This document shows positions 8,312-17,011 of a stretch of 35,697 nucleotides of DNA, piece by piece; within the stretch, counting starts at the first letter, position 1, and each line of letters opens with the position of its first letter. This stretch comes from Hoeflea sp. (GTDB lineage Bacteria; Pseudomonadota; Alphaproteobacteria; Rhizobiales; Rhizobiaceae). Under the pieces are notes generated by a model. The model saw nothing but the letters and a program-made list of their open reading frames with translations, was not told the DNA's origin and did no database searches. Location: assembly GCF_014359905.1 (NCBI RefSeq), contig NZ_JACIYP010000052.1, positions 1-35,697 on the forward strand, read 5' to 3'. The translations under genes were made by a program, and so were the position numbers.

Positions 8312-9259
8312 TTGGGGGAAACGAATCACCCGGAGTGTGCCAGAATCCGTTTCTTCAATCGACTGTGTATCATTTGCTTTGCGGCTTTGCGCTGCGTTCT
8401 TGCCGGGCAGGGCGCGTTATCCCTTGCCCTGTTGGTATCCGCCTGCCTGGCGGCACCTGCGCAAACCTTCGAGCTCAAGGGCCACAAGGACCGGCTGTTT
8501 GCCTATCCCGGCATCATGGCGAAGAGCGAAGACAATGCCTTCATCATCGTCAATTACGACAAGCAGCGCGATATCCACGGCCGCGACAGTGAGCCCGAGC
8601 GGCGGGTGCGTTCGAATTATGTCTCGCTCAGGGTGAAACAATACAGCCGTGTTGCGGAGCACGAGGCCAATGGCCGCAAGATCGAAACCGGCTTGACCGG
8701 CGAGTATGCGTCAGCGCGGTTCGCGGTCATTTTCGTCCACGGCCGCGGCGGCGACCAGCGGCTCGGCATGAATGACTACAGTTTCGGCGGCAATTTCAAC
8801 CGGCTCAAGAATCTGATGCTGGTCAATGGCGGCGCCTATCTGGCGCCAACGGTGGAAACGTTTGACGATCGCGGTGCCCAAGACGTCAAGGCGCTGGTCA
8901 TGGCCGGTCGGGCGCCGGTGGTGCTGGCCTGCGCCTCGATGGGCTCGATCATCTGCTCAAAACTTGCCGACGATCCCGCCGTCGTGCCGCGGCTTGCCGG
9001 GATCGCGCTGCTCGGAGGCGCGCCCGACATGGGCCTCGTTCGCAGTGCCGCGGTAAAGGCCAGGCTGCCGATCGTCTTCACCCACGGAAGTCTCGACACG
9101 GTATATCCATGGGAAGACCAGAAGGCGGTGTTTGACGCCGTGCGTCTGACCGCCACACCCTATCCGGCGCGGTTCGTGCTGTTTGACACCGGATCGCACG
9201 GCACCCCGATCCGCATGACCGACTGGAAGCAGACACTCGAGTTTCTGTTGACGCGCTGA
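8312..9259 (+). CDS. Exported alpha/beta hydrolase
   Basis: Alpha/beta hydrolase fold with a probable catalytic triad: Ser209 in ASMGS (nucleophile elbow), Asp262 in HGSLDTVYP and His296 in GSHGTP. FVHGRGGDQ near 140-148 would form the oxyanion region. The N-terminus contains a hydrophobic export segment; VSAC (Cys45) fits a lipobox, so it may be a lipoprotein, or cleavage may follow APA. The start is uncertain: TTG at 8312 gives 315 residues, TTG at 8387 gives a shorter, more typical signal peptide, and neither has a good ribosome site. The divergent parE start is only 23 bases away. Substrate unknown. Confidence 0.75.
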   Translation: MGETNHPECARIRFFNRLCIICFAALRCVLAGQGALSLALLVSACLAAPAQTFELKGHKDRLFAYPGIMAKSEDNAFIIVNYDKQRDIHGRDSEPERRVRSNYVSLRVKQYSRVAEHEANGRKIETGLTGEYASARFAVIFVHGRGGDQRLGMNDYSFGGNFNRLKNLMLVNGGAYLAPTVETFDDRGAQDVKALVMAGRAPVVLACASMGSIICSKLADDPAVVPRLAGIALLGGAPDMGLVRSAAVKARLPIVFTHGSLDTVYPWEDQKAVFDAVRLTATPYPARFVLFDTGSHGTPIRMTDWKQTLEFLLTR

Positions 9260-9385
9260 TGTGCGGAATGTCCGTCCGCCTCGTTTCGGGAACAGATACA
9301 ATTTAAGGAAATATTGACCGCACCGATCAACCGGATGTTTGGGAAATAGGACTAGAAAGGTCCTCATCCTCATTCGGAGCGGGAC

Positions 9386-9832
9386 ATGAAATACATCGTC
9401 TTCATTCTCTTTACCGTGCTGACCAATGCAGCGGCGCAATTGATGCTCAAGCAGGGCATGCTGTCGCTTGGCCCGGTCAGCTTCACCGCCGACACGATGA
9501 TCGCGCGGATTTTCCAGATCCTGTTCAACCCTTGGGTCTTTGCCGGACTGACGACCTTCGTCATTTCCATGGCCTCGCATCTTTATGTGCTGTCCAAGGT
9601 GGAACTGTCCTTCGCCTATCCGTTCCTGAGCCTGGCCTATGTCGCGGTGGCGGTGTTTGCCTTCTTCCTGTTCAAGGAAGACCTCAACAGCTGGCGCATC
9701 GCAGGCATCGCCTTCATCTGCGTCGGCACGGTTCTGATCGCCCAGTCCGGCCGCGACGGTCACGCCACCGACAGCCAGGAAACCGCGCAGCTTTCCAAGA
9801 TCAACGCAGCAGCAAGTGAGATCACGCGATGA
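9386..9832 (+). CDS. ArnE/ArnF-like small multidrug-resistance/DMT membrane protein
   Basis: A 148-residue inner-membrane protein with four predicted helices (about 2-20, 48-68, 75-97, 103-122) and a hydrophilic tail. It belongs to the SMR/EamA superfamily. The N-terminal TNAAAQLMLKQG and the LSFAYPFLSLAYV segment of helix 3 resemble the undecaprenyl-aminoarabinose flippase subunits ArnE/ArnF more than drug exporters, and the position of the essential EmrE Glu14 is Asn here. GGAG precedes the ATG. Its stop overlaps the epimerase start by four bases (ATGA), tying it to sugar chemistry. I infer a flippase for a lipid-linked sugar or amino-lipid; a drug/amine exporter is the alternative. Confidence 0.72.
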   Translation: MKYIVFILFTVLTNAAAQLMLKQGMLSLGPVSFTADTMIARIFQILFNPWVFAGLTTFVISMASHLYVLSKVELSFAYPFLSLAYVAVAVFAFFLFKEDLNSWRIAGIAFICVGTVLIAQSGRDGHATDSQETAQLSKINAAASEITR

Positions 9833-10839
9833 AACACATCATTTTTGGAGGCGACGGATTTGTCGGCCGCCATCTCGCCCAGAAGCTTCTCGCCGACGGC
9901 GAGGAGGTGGTGATCGCCGACATCGTCAACGACAACAAGGCCTTCTACCGGGACGCGAGCCTCGTCAAGTGCGACGTAACCCGTCCAGCCGAGGTTGCCA
10001 GTGTACCGATGGCGCCCGGCGACATGGTCTACAACCTTTCGGCCAAGATGCTGTCGCCGCTGCAGGTCCGCGCCAAGCGCCATGATTTCTTCTATCCGGT
10101 CAATTACGACGGCACGAAGAACATCATCGAGGCGATGGACAAGGCAGGCCTCAATCAGCTCGTGCACTTCACCACCGACATGATCTACGGGCACACGGTC
10201 ACCTATCCGATGACCGAGGAGCATCCGGTCTCGCCCTTGGGCGAATACGGCCAGTCGAAACTCGACACCGAGGTTCTCTCCGCCGAATGGCGTACCCGCG
10301 GCATGTCGATTTCGCTGTTCCGTCCGCGCCTGATCATCGGACCGGGCCGGCTCGGAATTTTGGAAAAGCTGTTCAAGCTGGTCGACATGAACCTGCCGGT
10401 TCCGATGATCGGATCGGGCCGGAACCCCTACCAGTTCATCTCGGTGTTCGATTGCGCCGAAGCCGCCCGGCTTGCCTGGAAGGCCGGCGTGCCGAACGAG
10501 GCCTACAATCTGGGCTCGATCAACCCGCCGCCGGTGCGCCGCCTGCTGGGCGACCTGATCAGGCATGCGGGATCGAAATCGATCCTGATCCCGACCCCGG
10601 GTTGGGCCGTCAAGCGCACGCTCGACCTGTTCGACCTCATCAATATGCCGATCATGGACCCGGAACAGTATCTCATTGCCGACGAGGACTGCGTGCTCGA
10701 TGTCTCCAAGGGAGAGCGCCAGCTTGGCTGGGTGCCGCAGTACCGCGACGAAGACATGCTGATTGCCGCCTATGACGAATATCACGCGACAAGGGCACGC
10801 GGCTCATCCGCCTCCGCCCAGGTCGCACCGGCCGAATAA
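9829..10839 (+). CDS. NAD-dependent epimerase/dehydratase
   Basis: A 336-residue extended short-chain dehydrogenase. The Rossmann motif is GGDGFVG (7-13); the active site is TTDMIYG (115-121) with Tyr140-x-x-x-Lys144 in EYGQSK, followed by the substrate-side segment FRPRLIIGPGRLG. Such enzymes epimerise, reduce or decarboxylate nucleotide sugars or related hydroxy compounds using bound NAD(P). It overlaps the ArnE-like gene by four bases and precedes an aminotransferase by 22 bases, so all three probably form one operon. Similar enzymes act in LPS sugar, L-Ara4N and hopanoid-sugar pathways; the substrate cannot be read from sequence. Confidence 0.85.
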   Translation: MKHIIFGGDGFVGRHLAQKLLADGEEVVIADIVNDNKAFYRDASLVKCDVTRPAEVASVPMAPGDMVYNLSAKMLSPLQVRAKRHDFFYPVNYDGTKNIIEAMDKAGLNQLVHFTTDMIYGHTVTYPMTEEHPVSPLGEYGQSKLDTEVLSAEWRTRGMSISLFRPRLIIGPGRLGILEKLFKLVDMNLPVPMIGSGRNPYQFISVFDCAEAARLAWKAGVPNEAYNLGSINPPPVRRLLGDLIRHAGSKSILIPTPGWAVKRTLDLFDLINMPIMDPEQYLIADEDCVLDVSKGERQLGWVPQYRDEDMLIAAYDEYHATRARGSSASAQVAPAE

Positions 10840-10861
10840 CCGCTTCGAGGGAGCCAGAACC

Positions 10862-12352
10862 ATGCTTGACACACCCACACGCGTTGCCGTGGAAGCGCCG
10901 CCCATGTCCGAACTCGACACCGGAGCGGAAACCATGACCGCCACCAATGCCGTTCGCCGTCCCGATCTGCTGACCGTTGCCGATGCCAAGGCGATGTCGC
11001 TCACCGACATGACGGAGATGTTCAAGGATCATATCAATCCGGGACAGCTGCACTTCATGAAGCTCCTGGGCTTCCACAAGGTCAAGATCGAGACTGCCTC
11101 GGGCATGTATTACACCGATCAGAACGGCCGGAAGATCCTCGATTTCTTCGGCGGCTTCGGCTCGCTCGCCTTCGGCCACAACCATCCGCGCATCATCGCC
11201 GCGCGCAAGGCCTTCCAGGACGAGGACCGGCACGAGATCGCCATCGCCTTCATGAGCCAGTACGCCTCGGCGCTGGCGAAGAATCTGGCGGCAATCGCGC
11301 CGGGCGATCTCGACATGGTGTTCCTGGGCTCCTCCGGTTCGGAAGCCATGGAAGCGGCGATCAAGGTGGCCGAACGCGCCGCCGGGCCGAAGCGCCCGAA
11401 GATCGTCTATGCCCAGAACTCGTTTCACGGCAAGACCAAGGGCGTGCTCTCGCTCACCGATTCCGAGCTCTATCGCGGCGACTTCCAGCTGACCGGCAAC
11501 ACCGTCAAGGTGCCGTTCAGCGACATCGAGGCCATCCGCAAGGCGTTCGAGAGCGACCCCGAGATCGGCGTCATCGTGCTCGAAACCATCCAGGGCGGCG
11601 GCGGCATCATCGAGGCGCCGATCGAATTCTGGCAGCAGCTGCGCGCGCTCTGCGACAAGCATGGCGTGCTGTGGATCGCCGACGAAGTCCAGTGCGGCAT
11701 GGGCCGCTCGGGCCATTTCTTCGCCTTCGAGAAGGCGGGCGTGGTCCCCGATGTCACGGCGCTCGCCAAGTCGCTCGGCGGAGGCAAGACCGCGATGGCG
11801 GCGATGATCGCCTCGCGCAAGGTCTACATGAAGGCCTATGGCACGCCCAAGACCGCGATGATCCATGCCCAGGCCACCTTCGGCGGCATCGGCGAGGCCT
11901 GTGTCACCGCCATCGAAGGCCTCAACGTGATGTATGACGAGGATCTGATCGGCAATGCCGAGCGGGTCGGCGAATACCTCATCACCCGCCTCAACGGACT
12001 GAAGGACAAGTACCCGCAGATCATCAAGGACGTGCGCGGCCGCGGCTTCATGATCGGGCTCGAGTTCCAGGATTTCAGCCAGACGCTGCCGGCGCTCTTG
12101 AGGCCGATGGTTGGTCTGCTCGACGACAAGCTCAAGGGCTCGCTGTCGGGCTTTGTCGGCGCGGAACTCTTGCGCGATCACAATGTGCTGGTGGCGTTCA
12201 CCGAGTACAACCGCAACGTCATCCGGCTCGAGCCGCCGCTGATCTGCGGACGCGAGCATGTCGACGAATTCATCACGGCCCTCGATGCGGTGCTCGGCCG
12301 CGGCATCGTCCGCATCGTGCGCGACTTCATCGGCAGCCAGACCAAGAAATAG
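10862..12352 (+). CDS. Class III PLP-dependent aminotransferase
   Basis: A 496-residue fold-type I aminotransferase of class III (acetylornithine/ornithine/GABA transaminase group). Landmarks are DFFGGFGSLAFGHNHP near 98-113, the phosphate-binding SSGSEAMEAA near 158-167, WIADEVQCGMGRSG around 276-289 with the PLP-N1 Asp, and Lys303 in LAKSLGGG forming the internal aldimine. ATG at 10862 is chosen because GAGGGAG lies ten bases upstream; the frame is open further upstream but overlaps the epimerase. An N-terminal extension of about 50 residues precedes the conserved core. It closes the three-gene cassette and could aminate the product of the epimerase. HpnO, the hopanoid aminotransferase, is one class III precedent. 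Confidence 0.87.
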   Translation: MLDTPTRVAVEAPPMSELDTGAETMTATNAVRRPDLLTVADAKAMSLTDMTEMFKDHINPGQLHFMKLLGFHKVKIETASGMYYTDQNGRKILDFFGGFGSLAFGHNHPRIIAARKAFQDEDRHEIAIAFMSQYASALAKNLAAIAPGDLDMVFLGSSGSEAMEAAIKVAERAAGPKRPKIVYAQNSFHGKTKGVLSLTDSELYRGDFQLTGNTVKVPFSDIEAIRKAFESDPEIGVIVLETIQGGGGIIEAPIEFWQQLRALCDKHGVLWIADEVQCGMGRSGHFFAFEKAGVVPDVTALAKSLGGGKTAMAAMIASRKVYMKAYGTPKTAMIHAQATFGGIGEACVTAIEGLNVMYDEDLIGNAERVGEYLITRLNGLKDKYPQIIKDVRGRGFMIGLEFQDFSQTLPALLRPMVGLLDDKLKGSLSGFVGAELLRDHNVLVAFTEYNRNVIRLEPPLICGREHVDEFITALDAVLGRGIVRIVRDFIGSQTKK

Positions 12353-12380
12353 ACACTCTCACCTCCAGTGAGCTTGCAAG

Positions 12381-12409
12381 GACGGGGCGGGTCGATGATC
12401 CGCCCCGTC
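12381..12409 (+). terminator. Hairpin terminator after the aminotransferase
   Basis: A perfect 10-bp stem, GACGGGGCGG at 12381-12390 and its complement at 12400-12409, with a 9-base loop and a short T-containing tail (TCATTT). It lies 28 bases after the aminotransferase stop and probably ends the cassette transcript. Confidence 0.7.
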
Positions 12410-12451
12410 TCATTTGCAGCCGCCGTGCCGCCTTGAGCCGTCGTCGCGGAA

Positions 12452-12550
12452 ACCGGAGCGAAGCTCCCGGTCTGCTTGCGTGGCCGGCCTTTTCACGCTA
12501 CCCCTTGCCGGACAGGTGTCGGCATTCAACTGGCGTTTTTCGGCCAGTTG
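12452..12550 (+). promoter_or_regulatory. Two small hairpins upstream of the coiled-coil gene
   Basis: In the 190-base stretch between the preceding terminator and the TTG start at 12606 there are two inverted repeats: ACCGGAGC/GCTCCCGGT at 12452-12471 with a GAA loop and one bulged C, and CAACTGGC/GCCAGTTG at 12527-12534 and 12543-12550 with loop GTTTTTCG. No convincing -35/-10 pair was identified, so this may be untranslated leader, a small RNA or an operator. Confidence 0.35.
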
Positions 12551-12605
12551 CACGCAGGATTTGATCCGCCGGGCGCCCGCAAGCGGAATATCGAGAGGCA
12601 TTAAC

Positions 12606-13670
12606 TTGGCCACGCAATGGGGCAGGGACAACTCTTTTCAGCCAAGACGGGGCAGCGCCGGGCCGATCATCCTCGTCGCGATCCTGTCGGTGGCGGTCGG
12701 GTTCGCAGGCGGCTATATGGCGTTCCGGTATCTCCAGCCGGACCTTTTCACGCAGCAAGACATCAGCGCGCCGCTTGACCAGTCGAGCACGGACATCGCC
12801 CGCCTCAATGAGGCTTTGAGCGCTGCGATGAACGATCTCGAGGTTGCCCGCGCTGCTCAGGCCGCAAGTGCTTCCGAGGTCCTGGCGCTGAAGGCGCAGA
12901 CAGCCCGTCAGGCCGCCGATCTCGACGCGATGGCGGAGAAGCTGGCGGCGGTGTCCAGCGAGGCGCAGGCGCCTGGGGAGAATGCAGAAGCGCTCGCAAA
13001 CCTGAACCGGGAGCGCGATGCGCTCACCGCGGCAAATGAAACGCTCAGGTCCAATCTGGCGGCGCTCGAAGCCGAACGCGATTCCCTGCGGCAGGAGGCA
13101 GCCGAGGTTGAACGACGCCTGACGGCAGAACTTGCCCGCCTCAACGATCAGGTCCTGCCGGACCTGACTGAGGAACGGGATCAACTGCAGCGCCGGATTT
13201 CGGCTCTGCTGGAAGATCAGAATGCCCTTGAGGCGCACATCACTGCCGCGGCTCGGACCAGGGCTTCGGATGAGACACGCATTGCCGCGCTCGAAGCCCG
13301 GCTTGCGCAGGCCGCGCGCGAGCTGGCAACCGCGCGAGAGGCGCTGGCGATGCGCGAGGCCGGACAGGAGGACAGGCCTGCCGGTTCGGAGCCTGAAAGC
13401 AATCCCGATGCCGCCGGAACGCCTGCCATCCCCGATCCCGCCGCGGACACACGCGACGATCGCCAGCCTGTGCCACGTGATCCGGAAGCCGTGGCCGCCG
13501 CCTTGCGGTCGGCGCCTGGCATCGGCTTGCTGACAGAAGGCGACCTGCGCATATTAACAGAGCGGCTGGTGTCAGGCGAGTGCGTGACCACGGCGCTCGA
13601 ATCGGTGTTCGACCGTGTGCCGATCCTGACCTTGCGCAATCTGATCCGGGACCTGAACAGCGACTGCTGA
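12606..13670 (+). CDS. Membrane-anchored coiled-coil protein, function unknown
   Basis: A 354-residue protein with a short basic cytoplasmic N-terminus, one transmembrane helix (PIILVAILSVAVGFAGGYMAF, about 20-40), and a long Ala/Glu/Arg-rich heptad coiled coil from about 65 to 260. A Pro/Asp-rich linker follows, then a small C-terminal domain of about 55 residues beginning GIGLLTEGDLRILTERL and ending in Cys. TTG at 12606 is chosen because GAGAGG lies seven bases upstream and it places the membrane helix properly; the frame is open upstream to 12414 but crosses the hairpins. The TAXI gene starts 16 bases after the stop, so a joint periplasmic role is likely. No family recognised. Confidence 0.72.
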   Translation: MATQWGRDNSFQPRRGSAGPIILVAILSVAVGFAGGYMAFRYLQPDLFTQQDISAPLDQSSTDIARLNEALSAAMNDLEVARAAQAASASEVLALKAQTARQAADLDAMAEKLAAVSSEAQAPGENAEALANLNRERDALTAANETLRSNLAALEAERDSLRQEAAEVERRLTAELARLNDQVLPDLTEERDQLQRRISALLEDQNALEAHITAAARTRASDETRIAALEARLAQAARELATAREALAMREAGQEDRPAGSEPESNPDAAGTPAIPDPAADTRDDRQPVPRDPEAVAAALRSAPGIGLLTEGDLRILTERLVSGECVTTALESVFDRVPILTLRNLIRDLNSDC

Positions 13671-13686
13671 CAAGAGGAGACTGGCC

Positions 13687-14730
13687 TTGAAAACCCTTGC
13701 CACCCTGTTCCGAAATCTCTGCCTCGCCACCGGCGCCGTGATGCTCATCGGCGGCGCGGGGCAGGCGGCCGAGTTCGAGCGCAACATCATGACCGGCGGC
13801 CCGACAGGCACCTATATCCGCATCGGCAAGGACATTGCCGGGCTTGGCGCGCAATGCGGGCTGACGCTGAATGTGGTCGAGAGCGCCGGCTCGCTCGAGA
13901 ACTTCGTCGGCGTGCGCAACCGGCGCAACACCCAGTTCGGCATCGTCCAGAGCGACCTGCTCGAGTACCTGAAGACCTTCGAGGCCAATGACGCCGAGAT
14001 CCAGGATGCGGTGCGCGGGGTCAGGATCATGTTCCCGCTCTACAATGAGGAGGTGCATGTGCTGGCGCGCACGGACATCGCCTCCCTCAAGGAGCTCGAC
14101 GGCAGGAAGGTCGCCGTCGGCGTCAAGGACAGCGGCACCTATCTGACCGCCTCGCTGATCCTCGACATTCTGCAGGTCGAGGCCGAGGAGCGCGTGCTGC
14201 TCAATCCGGATCAGGCGCTGCCGAGGCTGAAAGCCGGTGAGCTCGACGCGTTTTTCTACGTTGCCGGTGCGCCCGCATCGCTGTTTGCCGATGCCGACAT
14301 CGATCCGGCGGCGTTTCACCTGCTGCCGATCACCGAGGCGCCGCTGCTGGCGACCTACACCGAGGCCAGCATCGCTGCGGGCACCTATGCCTTCCAGAAA
14401 GAGGCGGTCGATCTCGTCGCGGTCAAGGCGGTGCTGATGACCTATGACTATGATCCGAACAAGAACGCCTATCACCGGCAGAGCTGCACGACGGTGTCGG
14501 ATTTTTCCAGCCTCATCCTCAACGGCATGGCGCACCTGCGCGAGAGCGGCCATCCGAAATGGAAATCGGTGGACCTGACGGCGCTGCCGCCGGGCTGGCA
14601 GGTCGGCTCCTGCGTCAAGGCCGGCATGGCGCTGGATTATGCGCCAGCCTGCACCACGCCGGCCGCAGCCGCCCCTGCGGATGCCAATGAAGAGTATCTC
14701 AATCTTCTCAAGCAGCGCCTTAAGAACTGA
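13687..14730 (+). CDS. TAXI-family TRAP-type solute-binding protein
   Basis: A 347-residue periplasmic binding protein with a signal peptide (MKTLATLFRNLCLATGAVML, cleavage near GQAA, 25-28). TGGPTGTYIRIGKDIA (36-51), VESAGSLENF (64-73) and FGIVQSDLLEYL (86-97) are hallmark segments of TAXI (TRAP-associated extracytoplasmic immunogenic) proteins, which bind organic acids such as glutamate for TRAP transporters. No TRAP membrane subunits are nearby, so it is an orphan. TTG at 13687 has GAGGAG seven bases upstream. The gene follows the coiled-coil membrane protein by 16 bases, suggesting it may serve as a sensor partner. A C-terminal extension carries Cys residues in GSCVKAG and YAPACTT. Confidence 0.85.
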   Translation: MKTLATLFRNLCLATGAVMLIGGAGQAAEFERNIMTGGPTGTYIRIGKDIAGLGAQCGLTLNVVESAGSLENFVGVRNRRNTQFGIVQSDLLEYLKTFEANDAEIQDAVRGVRIMFPLYNEEVHVLARTDIASLKELDGRKVAVGVKDSGTYLTASLILDILQVEAEERVLLNPDQALPRLKAGELDAFFYVAGAPASLFADADIDPAAFHLLPITEAPLLATYTEASIAAGTYAFQKEAVDLVAVKAVLMTYDYDPNKNAYHRQSCTTVSDFSSLILNGMAHLRESGHPKWKSVDLTALPPGWQVGSCVKAGMALDYAPACTTPAAAAPADANEEYLNLLKQRLKN

Positions 14731-14754
14731 CTGCAAGCCTCTGAACGATAATAC

Positions 14755-14793
14755 AAAAAGCCGGCGAAACCTGAGTGGTTCTGCCGGCTTTTT
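14755..14793. terminator. Bidirectional terminator between TAXI gene and glnA
   Basis: AAAAAGCCGGC at 14755-14765 and GCCGGCTTTTT at 14783-14793 form a perfect 11-bp inverted repeat; AACC/GGTT inside extends the stem. With A runs on one side and T runs on the other it can terminate both converging transcripts. Confidence 0.9.
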
Positions 14794-14836
14794 CATGCCT
14801 GGTCAGTCCGGGCCGCCGAAGCGGCCCAGGTCCGAA

Positions 14837-16246
14837 TTACACCGAGTAGTACATGTCGAATTCGACAGGGTGCGGGGTCATTTCGAAACGCATGACCTCG
14901 GCCATCTTCAGCTCGATGAAGGCATCGATCTGGTCGTCGTCGAACACGCCGCCGGCGGTGAGGAACTTGCGGTCCTTGTCGAGGTTCTCGAGCGCTTCGC
15001 GCAACGAACCGCAGACGGTCGGGATCTTCTTGAGCTCCTTGGCCGGCAGGTCGTAGAGATCCTTGTCCATGGCCTTGCCGGGATGGATCTTGTTCTTGAT
15101 GCCGTCGATGCCGGCCATCAGCATGGCGGCGAAGGCGAGGTACGGGTTGGCCGTCGGATCCGGGAAGCGGACTTCGACGCGCTTGGACTTGGGCGAGGAG
15201 CCGAACGGAATGCGGCACGATGCCGAGCGGTTGCGCGCCGAATAGGCGAGCAGCACCGGCGCTTCATAGCCCGGGACCAGACGCTTGTAGGAGTTGGTCG
15301 AGGGGTTGGTGAAGGCGTTGATGGCCTTGGCGTGCTTGATGATGCCGCCGATGTAGAACAGGCAGGTTTCCGACAGGCCCGCATATTCGTCGCCGGCGAA
15401 GGTCGGCTTGCCGCCCTTCCAGATCGACTGGTGCACGTGCATGCCCGAACCGTTGTCGCCGAAGACGGGCTTGGGCATGAAAGTCGCGGTCTTGCCATAG
15501 GCGTGGGCCACCTGATGGACGCCGTACTTGTAGATCTGGGTCTTGTCGGCCATGCGGGTCAGCGTGTCGAAGACCATGCAGAGTTCGTGCTGGGAGGATG
15601 CGACCTCGTGGTGATGCTTTTCGACCGTCAGGCCCATTTCGGCGAGAACGGTAAGCATTTCCGAACGCATGTCCTGGGCGCTGTCGATCGGAGGCAGCGG
15701 GAAGTAGCCGCCCTTGACGCGCGGGCGGTGGCCCATGTTGCCGGTTTCGTAATCGGTGTCGTCGTTGGACGGCAGTTCGGTCGAATCGAGCTTGAAGCCG
15801 GTGTTGTAGGGGTCGGCCTTGTACTTGACGTCGTCGAAGATGAAGAATTCGGGCTCGGGACCGATATAGACGGTGTCGCCCAGACCAGAGGCCTGCAGAT
15901 AGGCTTCGGCCTTCTTGGCGGTGGTGCGCGGGTCGCGGCTGTAGGCTTCGCCGGTGATCGGGTCGAGAACGTCGCAGAAGACGGCCATGGTCGACTGGGC
16001 GAAGAACGGATCCATGTGCGCGGTGCCGCAATCAGGCATCAGCACCATGTCGGACTCGTTGATGGCCTTCCAGCCGGCAATCGAGGAGCCGTCGAACATG
16101 ACGCCGTCGGAAAACATGTCTTCGTCGACACAGGAGACGTCCATCGTCACATGCTGCATCTTGCCCTTGGGGTCGGTGAAGCGCAGATCGACGAACTTGA
16201 CGTCGTTATCCTTGATTTGCTTGAGAAGTTCTGTGGCAGTCGTCAT
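14837..16246 (-). CDS. glnA: Glutamine synthetase type I
   Basis: A 469-residue GSI that makes glutamine from glutamate, ammonia and ATP as a cytoplasmic dodecamer. The signatures are FDGSSIAGW near 50-58, EPEFFIF near 130, and [11 protein letters not shown] with the active-site His. Tyr398 in DKDLYDLP matches the adenylylation site, so control by GlnE is expected. ATG at 16246 is preferred over an upstream in-frame start because it gives the canonical [14 protein letters not shown] beginning and has AGGGA upstream. It lies 59 bases after glnB, the usual rhizobial glnBA operon. Confidence 0.97.
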   Translation of the reverse strand: MTTATELLKQIKDNDVKFVDLRFTDPKGKMQHVTMDVSCVDEDMFSDGVMFDGSSIAGWKAINESDMVLMPDCGTAHMDPFFAQSTMAVFCDVLDPITGEAYSRDPRTTAKKAEAYLQASGLGDTVYIGPEPEFFIFDDVKYKADPYNTGFKLDSTELPSNDDTDYETGNMGHRPRVKGGYFPLPPIDSAQDMRSEMLTVLAEMGLTVEKHHHEVASSQHELCMVFDTLTRMADKTQIYKYGVHQVAHAYGKTATFMPKPVFGDNGSGMHVHQSIWKGGKPTFAGDEYAGLSETCLFYIGGIIKHAKAINAFTNPSTNSYKRLVPGYEAPVLLAYSARNRSASCRIPFGSSPKSKRVEVRFPDPTANPYLAFAAMLMAGIDGIKNKIHPGKAMDKDLYDLPAKELKKIPTVCGSLREALENLDKDRKFLTAGGVFDDDQIDAFIELKMAEVMRFEMTPHPVEFDMYYSV

Positions 16247-16277
16247 GTGCGATATTCCCTGTTTAGTAAGACAATGG

Positions 16278-16300
16278 GTGTCCAGCGCCCCGCCGGACAC
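16278..16300 (-). promoter_or_regulatory. Hairpin in the glnB-glnA spacer
   Basis: GTGTCC at 16278-16283 and GGACAC at 16295-16300 pair, with two further base pairs inside after one mismatch. The stem sits five bases after the glnB stop and 32 bases before glnA. It could set the ratio of glnB to glnA mRNA by partial termination or processing; that role is inference. Confidence 0.4.
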
Positions 16301-16305
16301 AGTGG

Positions 16306-16776
<471 letters not shown>

Positions 16777-16881
16777 TCACCGCCGAAATCCGGAGAAATC
16801 CGGCCGCCAATCCACCAGCGTGGGGTGCGGCAACCGGTTTTGTGACAAATGCCTGCCCAGGCCTCGCGGCCTCGCACTGTA

Positions 16882-16927
16882 AATGATGAATTTTTATGCG
16901 CCAAGAGCTGCACGATATTTCATCATT
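16882..16927. repeat. 9-bp inverted repeat upstream of nnr
   Basis: AATGATGAA at 16882-16890 and TTCATCATT at 16919-16927 are perfect inverted copies separated by 28 AT-richer bases. It may be an operator with two half sites or a long hairpin in the nnr leader, 85 to 130 bases before the nnr start. Confidence 0.5.
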
Positions 16928-17011
16928 ACGCTGAATTAAGCAGCAAATCGCGCCAGTGACGTTTCTTCGCAACGCAGGCCGCGATACCGGCTTGACCGCC
17001 GCGCCGGCCCC

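Noticed and set aside
6549..8636. Long open frame antisense to parE
   Set aside because: Shadow of parE; low-complexity composition, no domain, and it runs into the divergent hydrolase gene.
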